From NCBI GenBank assembly GCA_025175895.1, contig CM046005.1, forward strand, positions 64,008,325 through 64,072,324: a stretch of DNA of 64,000 nt. The letters run 5' to 3'. Positions 22,150 through 33,980 of the stretch are shown piece after piece. Below the pieces are notes generated by a model. The model had not been told where the DNA came from, searched no databases, and saw only the letters and a list, made by a program, of their open reading frames with translations. The position numbers were made by a program, and so were the translations under genes. Position 1 is the stretch's first letter, and every line of letters starts with the position of its first letter. Origin of the DNA: Wurfbainia villosa (Eukaryota > Streptophyta > Magnoliopsida > Zingiberales > Zingiberaceae).

Positions 22150-22890
22150 AACTCTTGCATGCTTAGTTTTACTTGCTTAATTTAGAACGGACTAGATAGG
22201 AAACAAAGTAGTTTAAACTTGAACAACCTAGTACTAAGACGAAGTGAACTGATAGTAAGTTAGGGAAGCTCTTCAAAGTGCATGTCTTAGGAAGTGGTTC
22301 ACCTGATATCCAAGAAGGTCATATGCCTTGCCGCTACCTGGTCCACTAAGTTGAATGAAACTAACCAAAGCTAACTTACTAAGTCTTTAACTAGTTAGAC
22401 CAAAGTTTAGTCTAAAGCAACTCAAGTATTTGATTCCTTGATTGACTTTGTCTTAGGAAGTGGTCCACTTGATATCCAAGAAGGTCATATGCCTCGCCAC
22501 TACTTGAAGCCAATTTTGGAAATACATATTTGATTAGCCAAGCTAAACTTGAATATAACACAAGTTTAAGTACTTTCAATTTTCATTAAAATTAATCAAG
22601 ATAAGAATGAACCCTCATCTCACAAACCCATAGGATTAACATGTGTTGAAAACCTAGTTTGAGAGAGATGTTTAAGGTTAATAAATTTATTTTCAAGGAG
22701 GAACCTAAGAACAATTAAATAAAAACTATTTTTGAAAGAAAGTTAAAATCCAAAATCAATATATCCTATCATAAAAGTCTAATTATTAATGTCAAGATAA
22801 AGGTCAAAATTAAAAGGCTAATCAAATATCAATAATATAAGTGTATCATAAGTTAAACAAAACCTTTGGAAATTCAAAAGTTTGTACACT
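22150..22890 (+). other. 3' non-coding part of D with a 160-bp duplication
   Basis: Contains no coding frame. A block with gatatccaagaaggtcatatgcc occurs at about 22300 and again at about 22462, about 160 bp apart, as a diverged tandem duplication. An AGGGGGAG tract just upstream is typical of the post-pol region of Sireviruses, supporting that pol was deleted. Confidence 0.5.
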
Positions 22891-23202
22891 TAAATAAAAT
22901 TTTGAAAAATACTTATCCAGTCGACTGGACTATTTCAGGTGGCTAGATCATATACAGTTGCCTGAGAAGGATAAACTAACTATGGTGGTGAAAAAATACA
23001 AATCCAGTCAACTGGACCATACTCCGTCAACTGGAATGCCCCCCCTTCCCCCGCAGTTAAGTGATAAGACAAACCCAGTCGACTTAATCCAATATAGTCA
23101 ACTGGGGAGTGGACACAGTAAATGATAAAACCAATACAATCAACTTGTTGACCCAAACCCAATTGACTGAACTGTTTCAAATTGATTGGATTCCCATTAC
23201 AA
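22891..23202. repeat. Cluster of GTCGACTGG-like palindromes
   Basis: At least seven words close to CCAGTCGACTGG (exact at 22918-22929; variants with gtcaactgg, gtcgactta, attgactg) occur in about 280 bp. It looks like the U3 palindrome cluster of a Sirevirus LTR. The ends are not defined. Confidence 0.55.
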
Positions 23203-24258
23203 AGGAATTTTTACTTGTTTCATAGCCTATCGGCTGCTAATCCAAGGCCTTGCATTCTTTTATCACCTCCGAAGGACAATTCACTAAAACTCTCTTCCTC
23301 GTTGGAGGTAAGAGATACGAAGCACTTACAAAGGATATAGAGGAGAAGGTAACACACCTACCTCTCCACCTCTCCACCTCTCCACCTCTCCACCTCTCCT
23401 CTTAGCAAGTAATAATTAAAAAAACACTAATTAAAATAACTATCGATAATTACGATGAGATGATAGAAGCTTGGTCATGTTACGATGTCGTTGCGTGGTG
23501 TAGAGAGCTTTGGAATGATGGTGTACTTTTGAAGCCTTTCAAGTGGTTTTTGAAGGGAGCTTTACCTCTACTTTTATAGCCTTTCAAACCCTAGCTCGTT
23601 GAGATCCAAATCCGAGTCAAACAAGCTTATCATCCCTCATTTCATGACTCTTATCTTGACTTTATTCAAAGTGTCCAGATTCATTAGCATTCGACTGATG
23701 TCATCATCAGTCGACTGATGATGATCCAGTCGATTGATAGCTTAAATAATCACCTACATCACATGGTTAGCACAAGAACTACATAGTGAACTAATTAATG
23801 AGCAATGTGATGGTTGTGTACCGTTCGATCTTGACTTAGGCCTTCCTCCAGAAGTCTTAGTCTGATCGTCGCCTACGGATGTCCCATTACTGAGGACGCG
23901 ACCTGTCCACTCCACACATGGTTCTTACCTTCCTTACCTTTGGTCCTTCTGACCAGCTGTTTAGCTTTTGGCCACTTGACTACCAAGGTTCCTCAACTTC
24001 TTGAGGTTCCCCTGCCATCTTTTGACCTGGTCAACTGACCACCTAGGTTTCTCGTCCATCAAGATTCTCCTGGTGCCAATTCATACGACCACGGAGGTGT
24101 CTCGACTTCTGAGATTCTTCTGGCAGCGTTGACCTTAGCAAAATCTAAAACATTACCTTCACACTCAGCATAACATATGAGATGACAAAATAGCTTAGCT
24201 TTGAATCTTTTCCATTATCAAATCCTAGGTTCGATTATCTGGTGTCCCTGCACCAACA
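23203..24258 (-). mobile_element. Truncated Sirevirus-type LTR (minus strand)
   Basis: On the minus strand it begins tgttggtgcagggacacc at 24258 and runs parallel to the solo LTR at 17072-18128, with TATAAAAG at 23571-23578 and CAGTCGACTG near 23712. The last 130 bp of U5 are missing at its lower end. A 10-bp microsatellite (ctctccacct, about four copies) lies at 23363-23400 within U5. No PBS, polypurine tract or TSD is visible next to it. Confidence 0.75.
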
Positions 24259-24316
24259 TTAAGTTCCACTAGACTCATAGTACAGGACTATTCCTATACA
24301 GAGTTATAGTGAACTG
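24259..24316. other. Short flank with no recognised feature
   Basis: 58 bp between the truncated LTR and the target site of element A. Confidence 0.4.
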
Positions 24317-24321
24317 TGTTT
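24317..24321. repeat. TSD TGTTT of element A, left copy
   Basis: TGTTT before the TG of the 5' LTR equals TGTTT after the CA of the 3' LTR, 30.6 kb away. Confidence 0.9.
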
Positions 24322-26551
24322 TGTTAGTTATATATGAGAGGTGTCCTAAGGCAATCGTCTTATGTTTAAACCATTTATATGATAAATGAAGATTCACTAT
24401 TTGAGTATACATGTTTTCATGTATTTGATTAGAACTTAAACTCATTTACTGAATGTCCACAATACGATTCACAGCATGAGGGAATTTGTGATTGGATCAC
24501 AACTAGTGAGTATCTCTACATGTGCAAATGTGATGTATTGAAATTATCCCTAGTCAATGAATTGATGGATTTGGACACCATCAATTCTGTCGAGACTAGC
24601 ACGAAGTATACTCTTTGGTGTATCCAAGCAGTTGATTTTCACTGGCTGGAGACATAGTGATGTCCAAAGTTAATCTTGGATGCTAGTTATGGTAACTAGT
24701 TCATTGGAGTGACCAGCTGTAAGACTTCATATGGTTCTCTACATATATGGATATGTCAATAAAGTTCTTACTGCAGCTTAAGTGCGATGTTCCTTTGACT
24801 TGCAGTATTCAAGTCATCTTGGTCATGAAGACTTATGCTTTGACATCTTAAGCAAGCATCTCTGAGGAGATGTGGACCCGGGATGATTGGGTATAAGTCG
24901 AAGTGGTCAAAGGTGTTTGAATAGCCTATAAAGGATTCACCACTCCTTGCGAGGAGATGTATACCCATGGCCTCTCGTCGAATTGTTACTAAAGTCTTTG
25001 GCCAAAACATTACATGTTTAGAGTAAGGTACTCTTGGATACATGTGCAGTAACTAGAATTCGTAGGATGAGGAAATGATACTTGGGCTAGGTGTGACGTA
25101 GTCAGTCTAGTGGGGACTGACACTATAGACCATGTCCTGAACCAATTGGGTATAAGATGAGTGAAGGGAATGGAGCACGATTCATTGTAGCTACTGAAGG
25201 GTTTCAGAAATGATTCTGGAATCAACCGTTGATTTTTTGATTAATTGGGGATCATGATGTACTACTAAGTGTCACTCATGATCGTTCTATAATTAATGGT
25301 TAATTATAACGACCAACATAAATCGGGAACCTATTTGGTCACACGCACAATGAGTGTAATCCGAAGGATTTAAAATGAGCTTGAGAATGAGATTCTCAGA
25401 TCAAGAGAAATAAGGTTTGGTTGGACCAAACAAGAAGCGAGTATCAAATCATTTCAGTCGCAACAGAAGCATGGATTGGTCGAGTCTTATAAAGACATGA
25501 TGGATAAACCAAATTGGTTTGGTTTTAATCCAATGGTGGAAAATAAACCAATTTGGTTTGGTTTGTTTTAAACGAATGAACTAGAGTTGGTTCGGTTCAT
25601 TTTAACTTAAAATAGACCAACTCGATTCGATTTATTTTAACTTGAGTTATTGGAGCAGGTTAATGGGTTTTGGTTAGGAACCAATAACTCTAAGGAGAAG
25701 GTTTCTTAATGGTTAAGAAGCACGCACTCTATAAAAGCGCAGCTAGAGGTTTGGAGAGCCCTAAGTTTATTTTTGGAAATTCTCTTCCTCTCCTCTCCCT
25801 CTCTTCTCCTTGTCGCCGCCCAAGGAGATCCACGCCAGCCCAGCACTTTGTGCTGCCTTACACCCTAGCTGTCAGCGTCCAGCTACTGCTGGCCACTCCT
25901 CCGACAACCCTCCGGCAACCCACCTTGTCTTAGTGACCAAGGATCAGCCGACCATCTCCTTTGGTCGACGCCAAGTCCTCCACAAAGCTGTCCAGTTTTT
26001 GGACAGCTTGTTTTCTTCTTGTTGGAGCATCGTTTGGATGGCGTTTGGAGTTCCAACAGCGACTTCCTTACCGGGGATTGGATCCCCGGTAATTCTCATA
26101 GGTGGAGGACTAAGGATTTACCAATCGATTGACGAATACCTCTCCGGAGAAGTGAGTTTTCGGGACTCATTTTCGAATCCGAATTTTGATTCAAATTGTG
26201 ATCTTCTCTCGATCACATCATCTTCGACGCGTGGCTAGTGACTCCTACGAAGACGAGGCTCGTAGCTTGGCAAAGCTATCCCAACGGTACTTGGCGTGGA
26301 TACGGATAGAGGCAATTCTAGCGAGAGTTGCTCCGGTTGATGTCATTCCCGCTGCACGTGATACGTCAGGTATAACTAGCATAATTTCCTTTTATTGCAA
26401 AATTTGAAACTGTGATTATGTCTACACATATTGTATCTTGCATGCGTGTGTTGTAATAAATCAGATTTATTGCTTTTAATTCTTCCGTTGTGCACATGTT
26501 TACGAAACATGTTCGAACACACACTCGTCGTGGTGCCGGGGAAATCAAACA
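24322..26551 (+). repeat. 5' LTR of element A
   Basis: Starts tgttagttatatatgag and ends gaaatcaaaca, 2230 bp. TATAAAAG is at 25730-25737, followed by a GC-rich leader. It is the full-length version of the LTR fragments at 1-2163 and of the shortened LTR at 53419-54888. Confidence 0.93.
25730..25737 (+). promoter_or_regulatory. TATA box, A 5' LTR
   Basis: TATAAAAG in a cactctataaaagcgc context; the same box is at 54057-54064 in the 3' LTR. Confidence 0.6.
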
Positions 26552-26552
26552 G

Positions 26553-26566
26553 TGGTATCAGAGCCC
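26553..26566 (+). other. Primer-binding site of element A
   Basis: TGGTATCAGAGCCC one base after the 5' LTR; initiator-Met tRNA type. Confidence 0.92.
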
Positions 26567-27852
26567 AGGTTGTATTTTGACATAATTGTAAAATTGTTTT
26601 GTGATAGTCGTAATTGTATTTATGGAAATTTTCTACTTTTGGAAAGTTTAGAAGTATTTATGAAGATTTTCTATTTTTGGAAAGTTTAGAATTATTTATG
26701 GAAATCTTCTACTTTTGAAAAGTTTAGAAGTATTTATGGAAATTAACACTTTCCATAAATAAAATATATGATTAGATTTGGAAATTTGTTTCCTAATTTA
26801 ATCATGATTTGATTTGAGGAATCAAATCTAAAACATATTTTATTTCCATAAATAGTTTTGATAATTTAGGAAATTTGTTTCCTAAATTAAATTTGACTTT
26901 CCTTAATTGAGATCTTCTATAAATAAAATATGTGATTAGATTTGGAAATTTATTTCCTAATTTAATCAAGATTTTATTTGGGGAATCAAATCTCAAACAT
27001 ATTTTATTTCCATAAATAGTTATGACATATAAGGAAATTTTGTACATTCTATAATTGTATGCCATATAACTGCATTAGATGCAAATGATTATGCCATGCG
27101 TGTCGTGACATGTAGATGTATGTCATGTCATGTAGATAATAGTTATTTACATGCAAAGAGGATGAGACATTAAAACCCTTACACAATATTAAAGCCTACA
27201 CCTTCCTTTAATATAGTTGGAACCAGAGTTCTGTTTCTTGTTTGGATTGTTGGACTCTCTCCAAGCCCGACTCGAACCTGAACATGTTCAAACCATGGAA
27301 TAGTTTAATACTAATATGGTAAGAGTTAGAGGTCAATCATTAGCTTTGGTTGTTGGACTCTCTCTAAGCCGGGCTAATTGATTGAATGTGCTATAACTAT
27401 ATTAAAACTATTTCTCGATTAATGGGTTGGCTTTAACCTGGAGCATCATCTTGTTGGACTCTCTCCTAGGTTGATGTGAAGAGAGGTGAAGTTGGGTGCT
27501 ATGCATATGATGCATACTTGTTAATGAGTTAACAACCCGATGTATGTGTGAACATTCAATTAGTTGCATATATGTGATAGTTAGCACATTGTGATAGTTG
27601 CATATATGTGATATGCAATTGGTATACTTGATACCTACCATTGTAGCTATGAATGGCTTTTTGGACTCTCTCCAAGGTTGTTCATATCTATGTTGGATAT
27701 CAGCCCATTCGGAGATGGTCCTATGATCTCCTAAAGTGATTTTGGGGTTTTAAAATTTGAAAAATGAATGGGATTTTTAAATGTATGTTGATGCATTTTT
27801 CCATCTTTCTCATATATGCTCGATTTTGTATTTCTAGGTTAATCGATTGATC
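26567..27852 (+). other. Leader of element A with internal repeats
   Basis: Non-coding. Three units of about 50 bp (ttctacttttggaaagttta) lie at about 26620-26745; a block of about 100 bp (gatttggaaatttgtttcc to ttccataaatag) occurs at 26757-26866 and again at about 26929-27020. The motif TTGGACTCTCTCC or a near match is at 27250, 27353, 27454 and 27661, at steps close to 103 bp. Minus frames here follow from the repeats. Confidence 0.7.
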
Positions 27853-30800
27853 ATGACGTCTTTGAATTTACGCTCTATTTTAGATTCGAATAAATTGACT
27901 GGGCCTAACTTCTTGGACTGGCTTAGAAACTTGAGAATTGTTCTCAAGGCAGAAAAGCTCGCGTATGTCCTCGAAGAACCTCTTCCCAACTGTCCTAAAG
28001 ATGATGTAACTCCAGACCAATTGTTGGCCTATCAGAAATATGTGGCTGATTTTGAACTAGCGAGTTGCATCATGCTAGCCGCGATGGTACCCGAGCTGCA
28101 AAAGCAGTATGAGCATATGGATGCTAATACCATAGTCTTCCATCTTCATGAGTTGTTTGATGAGCAAGCAAGATCCAAAAGGTTCGAAGTCTCCAGGATC
28201 CTCTTCACCTCTAAGATGCAAGAAGGTTCATCTGTAGTGCAGTTTGTGCTAAAGATGAATGGGTACATCGAGCGGCTGGCTATCCTCAGGTTTGTGATCG
28301 ATCATGAATTAAGTATTGACTTAATTCTACATTGTTTGACCAAGAGTTTCTCATAAATTGTGATGAACTACTGGATGAACAAACTTGAATCCACTATTCC
28401 TGAGCTCCTCAATATGCTAAAGACTGCAGAGCCTTCTGTGAAGCATGAGGAGAAGACGGTTCTGTTAGTTGATTCCTCAAAGAAAGGTTCTAAGAGGAAG
28501 TCAAAGGAATAGACAAAAGGGAAGAAGAAAAAGGCTAAGAAGGTAGAACCAGCACAAAAGGGCACCTGCCATCATTGTGGTAAGGAGGGCCACTGGCAAA
28601 GAAACTGCAAGATTTATCTTGAGTCCATGAAGAAGAAGAAGGCATCCGATGCCCCTTCCTCTTTAGGTATCTTCGTTATTGATTGTCATTCTATTTCCTT
28701 AGACACTTGGGTATTGGATACTGGGTGCAGCTCACATATATGTAATGACATACAGGGGCTAAGGAATAGAAGAAGACTCGTCAAAGGGGAGTCAAATTTG
28801 TGAGTTGCCAATAGAGCAAAGGTTGCTGCGGTCGCTATCGAAACTTATTTGCTGAAGCTCCCTAGTGGACTAGTCTTAGAACTAGACAATTGCTATTATG
28901 CTCCTTCTCTAATAAAGAACATTGTTTCTATTTCCTACTTAAATAGAAATGGTTATCGCTTGACGTTTAGTAACAATTGTTGTTATATAACTTTGAATGG
29001 CGTACTTTATGGGATTGGAACTTTGAGCAATGGTATTTGTACATTAGATATATCCAGTGACATTTTCAATATCGAAGCGAGCAACAAGCATGCTCGAAAG
29101 GATAATCAATTAGACTTCTACATGTGGCATTGTCGTCATGGCCATGCAAGCAAGAAACGTATGTTCGAATTACACCGATGTGGAATTCTGGAATCGTTTG
29201 AATCTGATTCATTCAATACATGTGAATCATGCTTAAAAGGCAAGATGACCATGTTACCTTTTATTGGAAAAGGTGAACCGGTGGGAGAGTTACTCGGTCT
29301 AATACAGACGGATGTATGCGGACCTATGACAACTCATGATCTAGGAGGCTATAGCTACTTCATTACCTTCACCGATGATCACTCACAGTTTGGGCATGTG
29401 TTCTTGATGAAACACAAGTTTGAAGCCTTTGAAAGGTTCAAAGAATTCAGAAATAAAGTAGAGAAACAACTTGGCAAGAGTATTAAAATACTTCAATTGG
29501 ATCGAGGTGGTGAATACTTGAGTCAAGAATTTCTAAATTATCTAAGGGACAATGGTATATTGTCTCAATAGACTTCATCGTATACACCGCAGCATAATGG
29601 TGTATCTGAGAGGCGTAATCGGACCTTATTAGACATGGTCAGGTCGATGATGAATCATGTGAATCTTCCCAAGTCCTTTTGGGGCTATGCACTTTAGACA
29701 ATTGTTTACTCGCTAAACAAAATGCCAACCAAGGTAGTCTCAACTACTCCATATGAGATATAGAATAGTAAGAAACCTCATTTATCTTACTTGAAGATAT
29801 GGGTTTGTCCTGCTTATGTGAAGCGGACTGTATCAAACAAACTGGATGCTAAGTCTGATAAATGTCTATTTATTAGATACCCTAAGGAAACGAGGGGTTA
29901 CCAATTCTATCATCCTGTGGAACAAAAGGTGTTTATTTCAAGACATGATGTGTTTCTAGAGAAAGAGTTTCTCTTGCCAGAAAACAATGGGAGTGTCGTT
30001 GAGCTTGAGGAGGCTCGAGAGACTCCAATAGACATTGATGAGATACCTGGTGAAGCACCACAATCGATAACTCATAGTGATGAGCCATCGACTGGACCTA
30101 TTGTGACACCACATCTTTGTAGATCTAGTAGAACACGTAACATTCCTGAGAGATATGAATTTCTCTTAAGTGAATCGAACGACGTGTTACTCATTGATGA
30201 TGAGGAGCCTACCAGCTATGAAGAAGTTCTGAAAAGTTCAGAAAGGGATAAATGGCTTAACGCCATGAAGTCGAAAATGGATTCCATGTATAAAAATCAA
30301 GTTTGAAACTTGGTTGACCCACCTGAAGGCATAAAGCCTATAGGGTGCAAGTGGGTTTTCAAGAAGAAAACCGACATGGATGGTAATGTGATTACCTATA
30401 AGGCTAGACTGGTGGCGAAAGGATATCGTCAAAAGCAAGGTGTTGATTATGACGAGACCTATTCACCTGTTGCTATGCTTAAATCCATTCGAATGATCCT
30501 GGCCATAGTGGCTCATTATGATTATGAGATATGACAGATGAATGTGAAAATAGCTTTCCTTAATGGAAACCTACTCAAGGACGTGTATATGATATAGCTT
30601 GAGGGTTTCACATCGGTTGATAAAACCAAGGTATGCAAACTGCGACGATCCATATATGGACTGAAGCAAGCATCCAGGAGCTGGAATATCCATTTTGATG
30701 AGACAATCAAAAGGTTTGATTTCTCACAAAATCCGAACGAACCTTATGTGTACAAGAAGGTTAGTGGGAGTGCAGTCGTGTTCCTAGTTTTGTATGTCGA

Positions 30801-31663
30801 TGACATATTACTTATAGGAAACGATGTTTCTGTCTTATAGTCAGTTAAAATTTAGTTATCCAAGATATTCTCCATAAAAGACCTGGGAGAAGCAACCTGC
30901 ATCCTTGGGATTAAGATCTATAGGGATAGATCGAATCAGTTGCTTGGTCTTTCGTAGTCTACATATATAGACCGAGTGCTAAAGAGGTTTAGCATGTCGG
31001 AATCCAAGAAAGGTTTCCTTCCCATCAGGCATGGGATACACCTTTGGAAATCTATGTGTCCGTGCATAGAAGACGAGAGGATTTACATGAGTGAGATTCC
31101 CTATGCATCCGCAATAGGATCTATCATGTATGTTATGTTATGTATGAGGCCCGATATATCGTATGCTCTGAGTTTCACGAGCAGATACTAGTCTGATCCA
31201 GGAATGGATCATTTGGCGGCTGTTAAGACGATCCTTAAGTACTTAAGAAGAACTAAGTATGTGTTCCTAATATATGGAGAAGGGGACATGGTTATACACG
31301 GGTATATGGATGCCAGCTTCCAAACAGACAAGGATGATTCCAGGTCTCAGTCTGGGTACGTGTTCACCTTGAATGGGGTGCAGTGAGTTAGAAAAGTTTC
31401 AAACAAGACACTGTAGCGAATTCTACCATAGAGGCAGAATAAATTGCAGCTTCGGAAGCAGCAAAGGAAGTGGTTTGGATCAAGAAGTTCATTTATGAAC
31501 TTGGTGTGGTTCCAACCATTGTTGAAGCAATACCGATTTACTGCGATAACAATGGAGCAATTGCACAAGCAAAAGAGCCAAGGTCTCACCAACGATCCAA
31601 ACATGTGCTTCGCCGCTATCATCTGATCAGAAAGATTATCAGTATGAACAAAATTCAAATCAA
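27853..31663 (+). pseudogene. Element A gag-pol (gag, protease, integrase, RT, most of RNase H)
   Basis: One continuous frame from ATG 27853. Gag starts MTSLNLRSILDSNKLTGPNF with a UBN2 capsid region, a CCHC knuckle CHHCGKEGHWQRNC (residue about 239), protease WVLDTGCSSH (Asp about 289), integrase zinc region CESCLKGKMT and core with IQTDVCGP and LDRGGEYL, RT with catalytic YVDD at about residue 981, and RNase H with YMDASFQTD and YCDNNGAIAQ. In-frame stops: 28354, 28510, 28801, 29569, 29695, 29761, 30304, 30532, 30595, 30838, 30853, 30955, 31189, and 31389 after a one-base loss near 31376. Most stops fit Trp, Gln or Arg codons changed by C-to-T or G-to-A. Coding is interrupted at 31668 by B- and resumes at 53295. 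Confidence 0.92.
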
Positions 31664-31668
31664 GAAGA
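31664..31668. repeat. TSD GAAGA of element B-, left copy
   Basis: GAAGA lies directly before the LTR and again at 53290-53294. Removing the insert and one copy restores the RNase H frame of element A. Confidence 0.95.
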
Positions 31669-32717
31669 TGTTTGAAATCATGCTAGCCCTCGGAATGCTC
31701 ATCGGCTCCCATGTCCCCGGATTAAAATTTTCACTAATGAAAACTAATCCGGATGGGATGAGTTTCCTAAGCACAACCAATTCGTCGTCGTGCTAATGAC
31801 TCGAGCAATTGCTTGAACAAACTTATTGTTCAAGCAATCAACTCTTCTAGTCGGTTAGCCGCGGAAGAGACGACGGACGGATCGCCGGTTTTTGTGTTTG
31901 TTTTCGGGGTCCATGATTATACAAATACATACGAATGTAAACTAGTATAATCAACACATACTAACATAAAGAACATAAGCTAGCATAACAATAAGAACAT
32001 GCAAAGATCAATAATAAAAGTTGTAAAACTTTTATACCTCTCGATCTTCTATCGTATGTCCTAACCTCCTTGTAGACTTCGTGTGGGCGAAGATCCTCCA
32101 CAAGTTGAAGCTTCCTAGATCTTCTTCAATCCAAAGAAAGAAGAACTCTCTTTCCCTTCGTGCTTGAGCCAACCACCAATCCTCAAAGGATTGATGCCGC
32201 CGACCCCAAGAATAGAGAGAACAAAATAGAAACAACCAAGGAACTGAACTAGGGACAAACCCTAGCTCCTAGTGCCGCCGGCCAAGATGGAGTGAAGAGG
32301 AGAAAGGGAATATGTTGGGCGCTAGCCAAGGTGGAGGGAATAGAGGAAGGAATCGGCCACACCCTAGGAAGAAGAAGAACTCCTCTCCTATAGTTGCCGC
32401 CCACCTTCTTGCAAACCCTAGCCGCCCAACCATAAGAGCCAAACCCTAATCTAATTAGGCATTCTTCCTTATGGTTTCTTGGCGCCCAACCAAGGTGGAG
32501 GGAAGAGATCTAGGAGCCGGCCACCTTCTAGGAAGAAGAAGAGATCTTCCACAAGTTGCCGCCCACTCTTCCTTCCAAACCTTGCCGCCCAACCAAAGAG
32601 CCAAACCCTAATCCAATTAGGGTTTCCTCCTTAGGGTTTCTTGCCGCTCAAGCAATGAGAGGCTAAACCCTAATCTCCATCATCCAAATCTTAGTTGCCG
32701 CCTAACCCATTCTCCCA

Positions 32718-32725
32718 TATATATA
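32718..32725 (-). promoter_or_regulatory. TATA box, B- 3' LTR
   Basis: TATATATA in an aactctatatatatggg context on the minus strand, the place of TATAAAAG in the B+ LTRs. Confidence 0.5.
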
Positions 32726-32754
32726 GAGTTAGGTTTAGGCCCAAGTTTAATCTC

Positions 32755-33025
32755 TTCCATTGGTTCTAGAGATTTAATCTCAACCGTCGGATCTAGAGAT
32801 TTAATCTCAACCATTGGATCTAGAGATTTAATCTCAACCGTCGGATCTAGAGATTTAATTTCAACCGTCGGTTCTAGATATTTAATCTCAACTGTCGGTT
32901 CTAGAGATTTGATCTCTACCGTCGGTTCTAGAGATTTAATCTCAACCGTCGGTTCTAGAGATTTGATCTCTACCGTTGGTTCTAGAGATTTAATCTCAAC
33001 CGTCGGATCTAGAGATTTGTTTTCC
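32755..33025 (-). repeat. 27-bp tandem repeats in B- 3' LTR
   Basis: Nine full and one partial unit of about 27 bp (tctagagatttaatctcaac plus cgtcggt or cgtcgga). Each unit carries the palindrome GAGATTTAATCTC and a TCTAGA site. An apparent protein with a nine-residue repeat results only because 27 is a multiple of three. Confidence 0.92.
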
Positions 33026-33947
33026 ATCATTTGATCTAGACTTCATGAGGTTTATATTAGGCTACGATAGGGACCATGAGGAGGAGTTGGATCTTGGCCA
33101 CCCGATGGATCGGAACCACACAAACTTGATCCATCAATGATGTTCCATTCCACTAGAGGATCATCAATGAATTACCTCACCAACCCCCATAAATCAATAT
33201 GGGCTCCATATATTATTTGTACATCCATCTCCCCGTGTTTAAGATATCGAATGTCCGTCAATTAATTGATTTACTGACCATCAATTAATTAACATCTAAC
33301 TCCTCGAGTAGTACCACTCAACCTTATTATCATGTTGACTAAGTCAACCTGCAGGGTTTACATGATGAACCTTATGAGCTCCTCAAGGGAACATCATCAA
33401 CCTAATACATAGGATACGGTTTCCTCCTATAATCAACGACACACCATGTAAATAATATCATTTCCCAACTTACCGGGCCTATTGATTTAATCCATAGAAA
33501 TCTCACCCTTTGGTAAATCAAAGAAATAAATACTAAGTACATGTGCCCGTTATTATATCGGGATTAAGAGCATGTACAACATAATATCCGAGGTCCGATT
33601 CAATTATGTAGTCAACAATAAATTGAATCACCTCTATGTCGGTCCTGCTCAATACACCTAAGTGTACTAGTGTAACTCTATGTTCAAGATAAAACAATAC
33701 CAAGCTACACTACAACCATGCCAATGGTTTGTCCAAAACCATCTTGGTTGTGAGCCTCTACTTATACTCTACAAGGGACTGATAACATGATCTTCTGTGC
33801 CACACCCAAGCACCATGTTATCTACAATGTAAAGTATTAGACAATATGCACATATATAAATAAAGTGCAAATAATGATCATGTGATTCTTATTTCAAAAT
33901 AAAGATATTCATACAAAAGAGCTAGGCTTTCAGTATACATCCCAACA

Positions 33948-33958
33948 ATCTCCCACTT
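33948..33958 (-). other. Polypurine tract of B-
   Basis: Minus strand aagtgggagat next to the 3' LTR, identical to the tract of B+ at 62853-62863. Confidence 0.85.
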
Positions 33959-33980
33959 ATACTAAAAGACTATACTGTCC

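Larger units (their letters stand above)
31669..33947 (-). repeat. 3' LTR of B-
   Basis: 2279 bp; minus-strand ends tgttgggatgtatactg and gatttcaaaca. It contains nine to ten 27-bp repeats at 32755-33025, a TATATATA box at 32718-32725 and the gccgcc-rich leader. Very similar to the 5' LTR at 50983-53289, differing by one to two repeat units and scattered bases. Confidence 0.93.

Noticed and set aside
32680..33030. Protein with nine-residue repeats (also 51995-52372)
   Set aside because: The 27-bp LTR repeat is a multiple of three and so stays open by chance.
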